From positions 630,001 to 694,000 of the forward strand of contig JASANG010000273.1 in assembly GCA_030248215.1 (NCBI GenBank): a stretch of 64,000 nt of DNA. The letters are read 5' to 3'. Below are positions 25,901 to 37,910 of the stretch, piece by piece (the first letter of the stretch is position 1; each line of letters starts with the position of its first letter). The stretch is from Enoplolaimus lenunculus. Lineage: Eukaryota > Nematoda > Enoplea > Enoplida > Thoracostomopsidae. The position numbers and the translations under genes are program-made. A model generated the notes under the pieces. That model saw only the letters and a program-made list of their open reading frames with translations, was not told the origin of the DNA and ran no database searches.

Positions 25901-28432
25901 TAGAACTAAATATACGCAGACGAAATTGAGCTCGGACGATGATGCAAATTGAAAATTAACGTATAAAGGAACGAAAGACTTCGAGAAAACGTTTCGGCTA
26001 AATTTATCACGTATCCTTGTTTCAATAGTCAGACAGTCCTTCAGAAAACGGTACGCATACACACAAAACAATTTAATAAGTCGTTTTGTCGGTTGTTCTA
26101 GATACCAGGGTTCCATCGGAATTCCGATTCCGGCTAAAATTCCGGCAAAATTTGAGTTCCGATTCCGGCTGACTGCTGTTCCGATGCCGGAATTCTGATT
26201 TTTCAGTTATGAGTTTTTAAGATAATTGAACTTAGATTTTGCTTGTTTTGTTTTGTTTCGTTTGCTTGCAATTATTCTGTTGGTTTTTTCTAAGTAAATA
26301 TTCGTAGTTGTTACGTGTATGCCGTCAGCTATATAAACAATTTTTTGCTGAATCTGTGAACAGTAAAAGTCATACACCTTTAACTTTCAACAGAATTACT
26401 AAAACTTGATTCCGATTCCGCTTCCGACAAAATCTAGTTCCGGTTGGAACCCTGCTAGATACGATTTGCACATATTTCAACGCTTCTGACTGGCTTCTCC
26501 ACAGCTTGAAAATTTCCGCCGGGGGGGGGCGTTTTCTGGGGCCCCACCCGGGGAGTTTCCTGGGGGGGCCCAGATGATCTGAGGGGTCCTGGGGGCAGGC
26601 TTAAAATGTTGCAAGCCGACTTTTTGGACCATTTTTTTATTCTAGATCGTGTTTCCAACTCAACTGAAGATTACTCATCGCTCAACATGACAAAAATTCC
26701 CCGCAAACGCTAATAACAATAATTTTAACAAATATTACTGACAACTTTACCAGAAGTTGAAAGAAGCACAATTATATAAAATATAGATAATCTATAATTG
26801 AAACTGTGATTAACATATATTTTATATATTAGTAGTCACCGCTTCAGTTTATCATAAGGCTTAGGCGGGTTGAACTTGTTGCTGCAAGGTACTTTCGAAT
26901 GCTGTATGCCCTGAAACGGTCTTTATATAATTGTGCTTTTTTCAGTTCATTATTGAATTGTACTAGTTACTACCGGTATTTGTAACGCTATTAAAAAATT
27001 ATGAGTACTCAGCATAATATAAAATCACATTTTGCCGAATGTCCGCCTCAAAAAAAGTCCAGGTCTTTATGTTTTAACATTGAAAATTTTTGGCTTAGAA
27101 AAGTCCTGGGGGCCCCAGCAAAAAAATTTGCTGGGGGGTATTTTGCTGGGGGGCGGCCGAAAATTCGACGGGAAGCCTGTCCTGGGGGCGGCAAAATTTT
27201 CGCCGGGGAAAAATGAAAATTTCGAAAAGTGCTGGGCCCCCCCGCTGTGGAGAAGCCAGTCTGACGTGCACTTCTACAAGCTATTCTATCTTACACCACC
27301 TCTTTTTTCCAAGCCCAACTCCTTCATATCTCTTTTCCTCAACATTATCAAACCTGGGGTATAACCAGGGGTAGCGGGTTTCAGGGGCCAACCCCCTTTT
27401 ACGTTTTGCGCAAGTGTTATTAGATGCGATTTCAGTTTGAAAACAAGAAATCCCCCTTTCAAAGTTGTTATACAACGTAACCCCCTTCCTTTCAAAAATC
27501 TTGTCTCCTTCCGTGGCATATATCACCTCAAACTTTGACGCGCCGCAGTCATACTCACAGCAGCGTCACACACTAACAAAGTAATAACCTTTTTTGAGAC
27601 ACGATAAACGTACCGTCGCAAACTAAAAAAGTAATAATTATTTTTAGAGAAACGATAATAACACACCAATCTGCCAAAATCTTCAAAATACGAAGTTTAT
27701 AATTCGCCAAGTCCGCTTCCAACACATTAGCAAGACCTTGTAAGTTGCTTTCCAGTGTATTTGCACTCTGCAACGATAAATATTCATTACATTGTAATCC
27801 ATCATTTGCTGGGATTTAGCAAAGATTTCGACTACATACAGATAGTGGTGCGCATGTAATATTTAGTATGCAAAGTATTTACGTCAAAATTATGAAATAG
27901 TTGCAATAACAGATACGCCAAAAACCTGATGGCCATATAAAACAATAATGAGGCAAAATATGAGCGCAGCAAAATCGTGAAAATTACGGTTCCTGCGCGA
28001 ATTTGTTCAAGATTTTAAGCCGGAAAAGGTAATTCCGGCGGATATCCGTCAGTCATATTCACGGCGTATGGAAATTTTGCGCTGCATATACATATAATGG
28101 CTGCAAAGCCTATTCCAACTAAAAACGAACCTTCTCGCCGACTTTCAGAATCAAATTTTCCAATCGTTCTTCAATGTTAATAAATTCTGACTTTCGCCGC
28201 TTTACATCTTTGTAAAGCCCTTAAACGAAACATACACGTAATATGCAATTCAATAACGTAATATGTAATTCAATAGAAACAATGCCAACCACTCCACAAG
28301 TCCAGAACTTTTTGCAAAGAAATTACCAAAAACCTGATTTTGTAGTATTCATAACATTAAACGAGTCAAAAACGTCCACAACTTACCATCACCATCATCG
28401 CCGTAATTGTTGGGTTGAATACGAGCCGGCAT
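16948..28432 (-). CDS. NCBP1: Nuclear cap-binding protein subunit 1 (CBP80), complete, 22 exons
   Basis: Large subunit of the nuclear cap-binding complex. With NCBP2, which contacts the m7G cap, it helps splicing, 3'-end processing and export of Pol II RNA. Exons, first to last: 28432-28387, 28219-28131, 27767-27667, 25894-25810, 25603-25532, 25244-25137, 24775-24728, 24303-24230, 23696-23627, 23409-23191, 22918-22821, 22621-22382, 21731-21594, 21180-21077, 20724-20605, 20047-19948, 19692-19596, 19289-19186, 18620-18515, 17981-17826, 17588-17475, 17061-16948. They sum to 2403 nt, 800 aa (human about 790). All junctions are GT...AG and in phase. Landmarks: basic KRRK near residue 22, like the human N-terminal nuclear signal; [52 protein letters not shown] with [46 protein letters not shown]; an acidic linker before [18 protein letters not shown]; and [17 protein letters not shown] at the end. 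These fit the three MIF4G-like helical domains. Introns 3 and 5 hold repeats. Confidence 0.95.
25277..25425. repeat. Partial copy of the GGCCCATGTTACTTTAAG element in NCBP1 intron 5
   Basis: It starts GGGCCAGTGTTACTTTCAAGG, followed by a CCGTCCCGGTTTCAGTG block and the CTTAGGCTTAGGCTTG interior typical of the family. The far inverted end is not clear. Confidence 0.45.
26106..26454. mobile_element. hAT-like MITE in NCBP1 intron 3, 8-bp target duplication
   Basis: The ends CAGGGTTCCATCGGAAT and TTCCGGTTGGAACCCTG are inverted copies. The exact 8-bp direct repeat CTAGATAC lies at 26098-26105 and 26455-26462. CAGGG ends with an 8-bp duplication are the signature of the hAT superfamily. The 349 bp carry no transposase. 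The subterminal parts are repeats of TTCCGATTCCGG. A longer relative is at 29104-29868. Confidence 0.85.
26485..27264. mobile_element. GC-rich inverted-repeat element in NCBP1 intron 3
   Basis: The 21-bp ends, TCTGACTGGCTTCTCCACAG(C) at 26485-26505 and their inverse at 27244-27264, match at 20 of 21 positions. Just inside both ends are G/C tracts unlike the surrounding DNA: a run of G near 26520, CTGGGGCCCCACCCGGGG near 26536, CCTGGGGGCCCCAGC near 27105, and further GGGGGG blocks up to 27240. The middle is ordinary AT-rich sequence. No transposase frame is present. It starts only about 30 bp after the neighbouring hAT-like element. The family is unknown. Confidence 0.6.
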
Positions 28433-29103
28433 AACTTTATATTCAGGCGATTTATAGCCATAGTGCTCGTCTAGAAACACAAAAACGCAATACTTCGCGT
28501 CGAGAGGAGATCAGCAGTCTTGGTCAATAGTGTGCACTTGCCAGAATTTGCGTGGCGCAAAATATACCGCCACGCTATGCGTTTTTAGCCCATGTAAAAA
28601 TCAGGGACGGTACATTATTCCGTGGCACTAAAATACAATAAGCTTAAAATTTTTTGCTTAAGCTTAGGTCTAAGCTCATTCTTACGCTTAGGCTTTGGAA
28701 TATTTTAAAATACTGTTCCGCCTCTGTTCTATACATTGACCGTGTTATACTGCACCCCCTTACTTTGGGGGGGGTCCATATTGCATGTAATACATTCCCA
28801 TTAGCATTGTTTTTCTCTGTTTGTGCATATCCCTAATAAATGAGGAGTGTAGACCCAAAATACGACACGCACTAGATATTCTCTTCGACACACAATGTAT
28901 CCAGTTTCATACTCTTGTCACAGAGTAATTATCCACTTTTGGTAGTGTATAAATGCAATCCTAAAAGTACATTGCGAAAAACTTTTCCGACCGTTCACAG
29001 CAGCAATTTTAAAAAGTTAGTTAAGAACGAGTATTTCAGTTTCAAACTGCACAAATTTGACTTGCAGAGCCAATATCAGATACCAATAAATATTACTGTA
29101 GGG

Positions 29104-29868
29104 CAGGGTTCCAACGGAATTCCGATTCCGGTTAAAATTCCGAAAAAAATTGGGTTCCGATTCAGATTGGCTTCTATTCCGATGCCGGAATTCCAATTTT
29201 TCGGTTATGAGTTTTTAAGCTGATTGAACTTAAATTTTGCCTATTTTTTCGTTCGTATGCAAATCTGTTCGTTTTTAGTAAGTATTCTCAGTAGCAGAGT
29301 AAATTATTTCGCTGATTGTCAAAATGCGACTGCAATTGAAAACCTTAAGCTCTACCTTTAAACTAATAACAAAATCTAAACTTAAAAATTCACTTCATAG
29401 CGGCAAGCAGTGATGTTGGCCCCACAAGTTCTCAATATAGCTCGATATTTGGTTCCTTACTGCAGTGAAAACGACGCTCCATTAGTGGTTAATTGTAAAA
29501 AATCTGGTTCCTGTTATTTATGATTTCATAAGACTTCATATTTAAAGTTTTGAAATGCTCAAAATGCTTAACTGCATTAGGCCAAGTTGTTCCTGTGCTT
29601 TAAGAATTGACAGGCTGCTCTTAGAATTGGCAGGCCTTCATTAATATCATAATTTTACAGGTTAGTAGATCGCTAATACAGTCAGCTATACAAGCAATTT
29701 TTACTGAAACTGTGAACAACACAGACAAACATACTGCAACAAAAAGTCAAAAGTCATACACTTTAGTTTTTTTATATAATTACTAAGACTTAAATTCCGC
29801 TTCCGATTCCACAAAAAATTTGACTCCAATTCCGCTTCCGACAAAATTTACTTCCGATTGGAACACTG
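29104..29868. mobile_element. hAT-like non-autonomous element, 765 bp
   Basis: The ends CAGGGTTCCAACGGAATTCC and TTCCGATTGGAACACTG are inverted copies of each other and of the ends at 26106-26454. The flanks CTGTAGGG (29096-29103) and CTGTACGG (29869-29876) match at 7 of 8 positions, so they are an aged 8-bp target duplication. The block TTCGGTTATGAGTTTTTAAG is shared with the shorter copy. No transposase frame is present. Confidence 0.8.
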
Positions 29869-31437
29869 CTGTACGGAGTCTTAACCATTTCGTTGTTGAT
29901 CAACAATGTATTGAAATATGCTTACAAACCCATAGCTTACGTGGAAAATTATAGTATCAAATGAAATGCAAGTTATTTCATAGACTGAATTCAGATATTA
30001 AACTAGCAACTAACTTTCTAGCGACATCCTGACCAGTGGAACCCGAAATTATAATAGCATCGACTCGCTGGACGTTGAGGTTGAGCAGAATAAGTGTTCC
30101 AATAATGAGCTAACAAGAATTATTCACACTTTGATCCCAATACGTGATATTCTGATACTAGAAAATATGTAAACGTAGACCAATCACAGATTTAGATTCT
30201 TTTGTTAATATGCTATCAAACTAGCTGTCAAAAATTATTTTGATTACTCTTGTTCTTATCCAACATAAACTTCTAAAAAACAGTTTCGCGTAAAAAACTT
30301 TCCGGCGACTCGTTTAGATTCTGAAAGTTTAACAAACACCGAGATTTCCAGTTGTAAATTGTGTATTTATGAATTGCTTAGTGTTGGAGGTTTGGATGGC
30401 GACAGCCCCATTCTGCGTCAGATCCCTGAGCTTGCGGGGAATAAGGGGGGCGGCAGCCCCCTTGCGAATCCAATTAAACAAAATTTTTCTACGTGAAGGA
30501 GTTTTTCTTCCCTACTGTAACCGTAACATTTATACCATTTGTAGACGCCATATTGTATTCAAAAATTCGTATTTGTCTGCTATTAACATGTGTGGGTCAC
30601 CTTTTGTTCTTCTATATCATATGATATTTGAGGTACGGTCTGCGAATATCATATATATTTTAAAATGTCTGCATACTTGAGGTAACATACCCAAATTGTC
30701 CTGTTGAATATGATATAATACTAAAATTTGAAATTCAAATTTCTGAATACTGAAGCTGCTGTTCTGAGCGATTTTGTGTCGGATACGTTTTGAAGGCGTG
30801 TATTTGGTATTTAAAGCACATCTGTGCCTCTGCCGTTCAACTTTCCATTCATTTATCACCACCCTAAAAATACTGTCCCGGTGATTTGTTGAAACTTTGG
30901 AATATCATGTGATATTCGCATAAATGTCACACAGTATTACGTGACATACTAATCCTTGTACACATTGAAAATTCGTGAGCGGTGGTTTGCAAGCTGTCAT
31001 ATGACATTCGAGTTTTGTCTGTTGACTCGACATAAACGCCCGAATTTTAACGTTGATGTCAAATCAACATGGGGTAAACCGTGTCACGCCAGCCCCGGTT
31101 ATAATGTGAACCCCGCGTTACACGGGCCTTCCTCGTTGCGTATACTCCTGGTACTTTGCTGACCCGGGACATTGGGATGGCTTTTAACGTAACACTGGCC
31201 GACATCTACTCAGCGTGCTGTATTAGAAACTGTACAAACACAGTGGCACAGCAAAAAAATTTACTTCACATATTCATCAATAGAGCGTTTACGGAGTATC
31301 CACATTACTTGAAATTAGATATAATGCAGAGAGTGTGCACCATCAATATAACTTTTTCTGAGTCTATACAACGGATGTCACGACCGTAGTCACACTCTTT
31401 TCACAAAGTAGAGGATTCGAACCAAAAACATATACGT

Positions 31438-31739
31438 CAGGGTGTAAACGGATAATAAAATAACGGAAAATGATAGTGATCAAAATAACGGAAACGGAAA
31501 ACAGATATCGAAGTATAAAAGTTTCACAGATGTTTATTATTTTGCCTACCCAATTGATGAGTGCAAATAATAACCAGGCGTTGTAAATTTTAAAGAAAAA
31601 ATTGCGGATGCATCGAAATTTTAAATTTTGGATGAATTTCAAGATTTTTACTTAATGTATAAATAACAGAATTTCCGTTGTTTCCATAACGTAAGCAGAC
31701 AATGATTTTTAACGGAAACGGATATCCGGTAACATCCTG
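31438..31739. mobile_element. hAT-like element, CAGGGTGTAAACGGATA end
   Basis: The left end is CAGGGTGTAAACGGATAATA; the right end is AACGGAAACGGATATCCGG then TAACATCCTG. The inner sequence repeats AACGGAAA on one side and TTTCCGTT on the other. I do not see a matching 8-bp duplication. Partial relatives occur at 52571-52640 and, inverted, ending near 32951. Confidence 0.5.
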
Positions 31740-32157
31740 ATTGATACACGCATGTCTAACACATTTACAACATGAAAAAAATATATACTTACAGACTATG
31801 CGAAAAAACCAACACTGTACAGCAAGTGTTGTGACTCAAACCAAGCGGACATTAAGGAGAAAGGGCTCCGAAAAGGGGGTACAATTTTTTACATCTACGT
31901 ATACTTTATAACGTAGATAACTTATTATAACAATTGCCACGCGCCAGCCCTACGCCAATTTAACCCCGAATATCCAATGTTCAAAAAGCCCTCTTTCTTC
32001 CACCGGTAATCTTTGCATCATTTTGCCAAACGAGCCAACCAGTTGGCTACAAATTCTTTAATCGCAAGTTATTCCTGCATTCGCCGGCGTCATATAACTT
32101 CAAATTTGATACTCTGCCAATGCTCTTGTTTCGCAAGCTAAACGACGGCAAACAAGA

Positions 32158-35100
32158 TCAATAAATTGCATCATCATCCAAATTATCACCCGAGTCGGCT
32201 TCTCCATAGTCTTCACCATTGTCGAAATATGCCATGGCATAATCATTAAACTAAAAATGAACATAGAAACGGGCAGTATACTACACACAATTAATGAGAA
32301 TATTGCACAGAGTAATGTGGAAGTCATCATGCGTAGTAAAGGTTGTTACCAAATGAGTAAATAGACAGCGAACATATCGGGCACGCATAATGATTAAAGT
32401 GCCAAAAACGAAAGCGGATATCAATTATGAACCAGATCGGTATCAAACACAATCTTCAAAGATATCAAGTTAAAAATTTTCCCTTAACCCGTTCTCACCT
32501 GTAATTGCTGATTTTGATCTGACAAGTAGTTTTAACTTTTTAAGGTACGATTCGAACGCAATTCTCTTGTGGAAGACGTTTCACATACTTTTTCAAAAAC
32601 CCAATGAAAAAATATCCACTCTGATGTACTATAATTCTGTCTGCTACAGTAGAACCGCAATTGAGATTAACTACAAAACGCTTATGTCTATTTTGACACT
32701 TAGTGCGAAATGGCCACGGTAAACCCTTGTTATTCAGCCGGACATCCGATTTCGTGTTCGGTAAGAACCAATCTCCGTTTCCGTTATAGAAATACTGGAT
32801 GTTCACCATTTAACAATCATAAATAGTTATAGATCAGGTACAAGGCATTCAAATTTTGGTTTCACATGCGCTATCCTTCAATATCTGTTTAGTTTTTCGT
32901 TGCTTTGATCCGCATTCGTTTCAGTTTTTTTACTATCCGTTTAGACCCTGATACCAGATCAGCTGTGTGCAACTACACAATTCTTCGGTTAGAGCGTTGC
33001 AAAAACCTATTCCAGTTACTTCTCTGTAAAACACGTGTTTCGCCATCCGATTCAAAATGGGTTCCGATTGCATAATCAATCGCAATTTCGAAATTTTAAT
33101 TTTAATCCTACATATTGTGATACGTTGCATTAAAGTTCTGCATTATTGATCTATTAAATTGCGTTCGATGGCTTAACTTATCAATAATTAATAGTTGTTT
33201 AAAGCAACAATCATCGCCAATTTGATGATGCGACCATTTCGAAAATTGTTGCCTGCCAGACAGACACCCTAAATCAATATTATATTTGTCAATACACATT
33301 GTCCGTACAGTCACAAAACTTCTAGTTCCGAATCCGATTACAATTGCGGTATAAGTTTGCTGTTCCGATTCCGATATAATCCAATTCCGCTTTGCACTCT
33401 GGTTCCGGTAAAGGCTCACTACTTATAAAGTTACACAACCCATCACCAACTGGTAAAAGCTTCTACACACAATCAAAGTCTGCGGTTGACTTAGTGTTTG
33501 CAACTTGGGCTCCGCTCATCGCCTGGTTGGGCTTGAAGTTACACTATGTCACATTTGGTGCAGGGTCGGTCGGCTCATTCGGTTGAATACAAGTGGAACA
33601 ATCGATTCGACGCGGATCACGTCGCCGTTTTCTGTGCCGTCATGCCCACCGTTTGAGAATTCTTGACACGGTTGAATACCGTTCCAACTTGTCACTTCAG
33701 AAGGCAAGCTAATCGAACAACAATTGTTGTGCAACTCACCTCTTCGCCTTCATCTTCATCCTCATTGGTCATAGCTTCAAGTGCATCCTCACGAAGGGTA
33801 TCTTTCTTCGGTTTGTCACTGTCTTCATTTGTAGTTCCATTTCGATTCATTTCTTCCGAGTCGTCATTAGCTCCTTTTTCACTTCCACTAGCGTTACCTT
33901 CATCATCTTGCAGCATATCACGTGCCCCGTCGTCGATGTCTTCTTTTAGTTCCAACATCTGAAAACCTTATTTGAATCTTCATTCTGTACCCATAATTTC
34001 AAAACAATATTTTTGTAAATTTTGAACCAGCCAACAAAGAACTTTAAAATAGATCACTTTTATGCACGCAGCTGCTTCAATTTACTTGTTTCAAAACCGA
34101 TTGTTAGCTAGTGATAGTTGCAACACATATTTGAGAATACAGTCCCTCAAAAGAGTTTAGCATTCATCAGCGGTACGTTTTGTATAAAAGCAACAAATCA
34201 AGTCCAGAAATTTTACATTTAACATGATTTCGATAATTTGCGTCAAATTTTTCATTGTTTAATACAGTAGCAAGCTTATTGACCAAAATTGGTGATTTAA
34301 AATTATATATAACCACAGTTAACTCAGGCAAAATTATGCATTACACAATAAAAATTCTTAAACTGCAAAGCAGTAAATTTCAAAGAAAGCGATTGGTATA
34401 AACGCATGCGTCTAACAGTTATCAACAGACAAAGCAACTATACGAAGATTTACAAGTAATCACTACATATTATTACTGAAATGAACAATAATTAAAAAGG
34501 TATTAAGTACGTCTAGCTGTGATGAAAATTTCCCAGAGGCCGTTGATTTTGACTTGCTCTCGTTTTTGAGCACTTTTGCTGGCCACAGTTCACGTGGGAA
34601 TCGCTCCCATTCTACAAAGTTAGTAAATGCTACAATAATTAAATTGTTCCTCAGAAAAACCTTAAGCAGACCTCATGGCTCACTTTAATATCCATACTAA
34701 CACCAGTAAACTACTTACAAAGTGGAGCAGCAAATACTTAGCGCATCAGTATATAATTACTGGTATTCAATGTGTTTTGAATTATACATCATTAGAAAAA
34801 ATCTCTACCTCAACTTCGAAAGCGCTGCTATTGACAAATTTCGTCCGGTAATTGCCGATTTTTCCGAGACTTATTTACGCACTCACTTGTTCGTTGTAGA
34901 GACATGTCTTGAGCAGGGATTGGAGCCTAGGTCTCGACAAGTCTCGGTATTTGGCAGATCTCGGTCTATTTCATAATATTCTCCAGTTCAAACAGTCTCG
35001 ATCTCGGCATTCCGCAGGTCTCGGTCTCGGTTTTTGAGTCTCACTGCTTTGGAACCGAGACGAGAATCGAGGATTCAGCAAATGTATGACTATATTGTTG

Positions 35101-36780
35101 AAGTAAGTGGCGGCTGATTAATAAAATTATTCAGTGAAATTACAAAATTTCATAGTTACGCAATAATTACGAGCAGATATTATGAAACAATACAAATAGC
35201 CAGGATACCGGAACCGGATAGTGATTTTTTACTGGAACAGGATGTTAACCGGATAGAGCACGTTAATGCGTCAGTAAATATTAATTTATCTTTAGTAAAC
35301 GGAATATTGAATTAATATAAGGAGCGTGTCCTAATACTTGAAATTAATTGTGTGAAGCTGCTAATAATTGGTTTGTTTCGATAATAAAATCCGAATAGCT
35401 GCCTTAACCATATGCAAAAAATACTGCTTTAAACCAATACTGTATACTTACATGTAATGGGACTGAAAACATAACATCTCACAACATAATTTGCAATAAT
35501 TCAAATCCGGTATCCGGCAGGGTTATACTTACCGGATACCGGAACCGTATGCGGGTTTTTCACCCTGGTATTCAGGGATCGACCGGATATTAATTTTACC
35601 GGATACCGGAACCGGAGCCTGATAGTTTATTTTGTACCGGAACCAGAGCCGGTTGTTAACCTGATATAGGATCTAAATTTGTACACTGTTGGAAGTATTT
35701 GAGTCGTGCAAACACATGTAATTATGGATTTAAGATTAATTTTTGGTTTGGATTTTTCATTCCATGTCAGTGTCCATTCATGAATTGCTCGGAATTGTAA
35801 TCGCTTCAAAATATCTAGTGTTTTGACGTGCAAAAACAGTTCTATGATATTTGGAACCACAACCACAAATATCCGGTATCGGTAGGTTTATACGAGATAT
35901 ATACGAAAAAATTTTCAGCTTCCTGGCAACACCAAGAATACTGACCCATCCAAAAATTGTGAATGAAAACTTCCGATTTAAGTTAAAGTTACAAAACTTA
36001 CATGAAACATGATTTAAGTCAAAATCTGATATTTAAATCATGTTTCTGAAACGCAGTCACTGTCCAAACTCATTTAATTTAATGTTAAAGTTAGTGTACC
36101 TGGAAACCATCGTTTAGTTCGAGTGCGTTTCAGCCGATCTGTATATCGCTTAATTTCATGACTAGTGTCTTTTTCAATAGCTTCAAAATATGGCGAACTA
36201 GCAAATGACATCAAAAATTCTTGCTTTAGCGCAACAAGATAATTGCTGTCTTGTTCCGACAGTAAATCATTTGGATCTGCTAAAGGTAAGGGACTTGACG
36301 GCAGCGGCTGAAAAAATATATGAAACATGATATAGTTCATTATTGCACACAGTGACGGATAATCCAGGTGTGGATCAGCTTTCACTTTGAGAAATTCCAA
36401 GTCCGGTTTTTGACAATGAAAAATTCTGGGTCCAGGTTTTACATTTTTTAGCGTTGCTACTCTAAGAATTTTGGTTGATTGCATGAGTCCGCCGGTTTCA
36501 CTACCACACCATTAGTTGTGACAACCAGTAAAATAATTGCCAAAACCAAACAACATCAAGGGTAAGTTTTTAGTAATCGTACATACGCCGAAAAAAACTT
36601 AGACAGGAATAGAATGTTAAACTGTGATCTGTGATGACTCACCGGATAATTTGTGGAAGGCTGACTCACGACTTGGGCCCTCATATCAGCTTGGTCTAAT
36701 CCAAGTGCGGAGGCCATCGTGTTAATGCCAGATCTAGAGGGTGCCTTGCCTCGACCACGACCGCCTCCACGCGATGCCAT
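32158..36780 (-). CDS. POLR3G: RNA polymerase III subunit RPC7 (POLR3G/POLR3GL family), complete, 5 exons
   Basis: RPC7 is part of the RPC3-RPC6-RPC7 initiation subcomplex of RNA polymerase III (yeast Rpc31), which acts in promoter opening for tRNA, 5S and other small RNA genes. Exons, first to last: 36780-36643, 36307-36100, 34611-34511, 33958-33740, 32250-32158. They sum to 759 nt, 252 aa (human paralogues about 220), with all phases kept. The N-terminus MASRGGGRGRG matches POLR3GL. Exon 2 has the core NYLVALKQEF and SPYFEAIEKD, then RYTDRLKR. Exon 3 has EWERFPREL, like human WRRLPRE. Exon 4 is a long acidic low-complexity tract. The last exon ends MAYFDNGEDYGEADSGDNLD then DDAIY, nearly the POLR3GL C-terminus. 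Features of both vertebrate paralogues are mixed, as expected of an unduplicated orthologue; I use POLR3G as the family symbol. Confidence 0.93.
34914..35185. mobile_element. hAT-like element with TCTCGGTCTCGG subterminal repeats
   Basis: It begins CAGGGATTGGAGCC and is followed by repeated TCTCGG words. The part after GGATTCAGCAAATGTATGACT is shared, inverted, with 43020-43226. The right terminus is not clear. It lies in POLR3G intron 2. Confidence 0.45.
35195..35890. mobile_element. Cluster of hAT-like elements with ACCGGATACCGGAACCGG ends
   Basis: One unit runs from about 35195 to an inverted end ...GTATGCGGGTTTTTCACCCTG at about 35566. A second begins at about 35573 with CAGGGATCGACCGGATA and ends near 35885 with TATCCGGTATCGG. 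The two sit only a few bases apart. Related sequence is present near 44875-45180 and 60010-60300. Confidence 0.45.
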
Positions 36781-37576
36781 GCTGCGATATACTCGTGAAA
36801 TTTAAGATAAGATGTTTATTGAGAACCTATCACATTCGAATCGGTGTCAGATCCTTTACAAACTCGCCATTCGAGCGCCACAAGCAAAATTTCTATTGAA
36901 AAGTAACGAAACTTTTCTAAATCTTGAGTCTAAAAGTAATATTTCAAAGGTTTAATGCAGCACACAAGCCAGGAAAAATTTGGCGTATTCGTGCTGAGTT
37001 CCTTTAATTCGCGTATTGATTTTCACTGGCAATCAGATTACAGCAGCACTTGCCTTACCAGCGGGTGGCGCATGACGGGATAAGACAATTTTAAATTTGT
37101 AATTTTTAGTCTCACAAGATCAGTAGCAAGCACTCTAACGGCAACCAAACAGTACTTGGCTGGTTACGCAATTCATGCGGATGGACAGACGTTTGGGTTT
37201 TAAAAACAATTTTGCCGAAAGTAGTCAACTTAAATTTTGCACTTTGACTTTGAGCTTACGTTCTTAATTTCGTCGCCGACTTTGCTGCTGCTTAGTTGGA
37301 GTTTCAGGGTTTGCCCGGGTGCGAAGATGCTGCTGTAGGCCGTATGTGATGTAGGTTCACTTATAAATCCTGCTTGCAGAGGCAATTAACCTAAAATACA
37401 AATTACGCTAGCTACGTAAAACAATACCGTACGTAAAGTTTGGCGTTGTACATTACTGAAACCAGCATTTCATGTATTACATGAACTCCGCCTGTGTGAG
37501 CCTATTACTCGCAGGGGAGCCGGTTGTGGGTATTATTAGTTCGAGTCTGCCGATTAAAAATAATATAGCCTTCCAA

Positions 37577-37910
37577 CAGGGTGCAGCTGGAGGTGAAAAA
37601 TGCCGCAGCCGGAGCCGGAGGTCAACGAAACTTGCCGGAGCCGTATCCTTAGGTGAGGCGAAATTAGGTAGTAAAACGATGATGGTTAACTAAGCAGTTA
37701 ATTTTAGCCAATATCTGCATTATGTTGTTAATTTGTTTGGTTTTACGTTATTTCTGGACAAAAGTAAAACGAAACGTGTTCAAGAGATAAATTTTGTATA
37801 ATTATGCAAAATTTTACTACCTAAATTGTGGGAACACCCGGCAAAAATTTTACCGGAGCCGGAGGCCAATTTTCTGCCGGAGCCGGAGGCAGACCTCCGG
37901 TTGTGCCCTG
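37577..37910. mobile_element. hAT-like MITE with perfect 8-bp target duplication
   Basis: The ends CAGGGTGCAGCTGGAGGT and ACCTCCGGTTGTGCCCTG are inverted copies. The direct repeat CCTTCCAA is exact on both sides (37569-37576 and 37911-37918). The subterminal regions repeat GCCGGAGCCGGAGG. No transposase is present. Partial relatives are at 53345-53560, about 39180-39290 and 61790-61860. Confidence 0.85.

Larger units (their letters stand above)
28433..32157. other. Intergenic region between NCBP1 and POLR3G
   Basis: It must contain the NCBP1 promoter (NCBP1 reads leftward from 28432) and the POLR3G 3' end, but no TATA or other motif stands out. The recognised content is one TTAGGC-rich tract near 28640-28700 and two inverted-repeat elements at 29104-29868 and 31438-31739. 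The stretch 30.3-31.4 kb has several ATATCATATG-like palindromic words but no gene. Confidence 0.5.

Noticed and set aside
30010-30110. Possible minus-strand exon with a hydrophobic stretch (IIGTLILLNLN)
   Set aside because: It has no partner exon in phase, no family match, and NCBP1 is complete without it.
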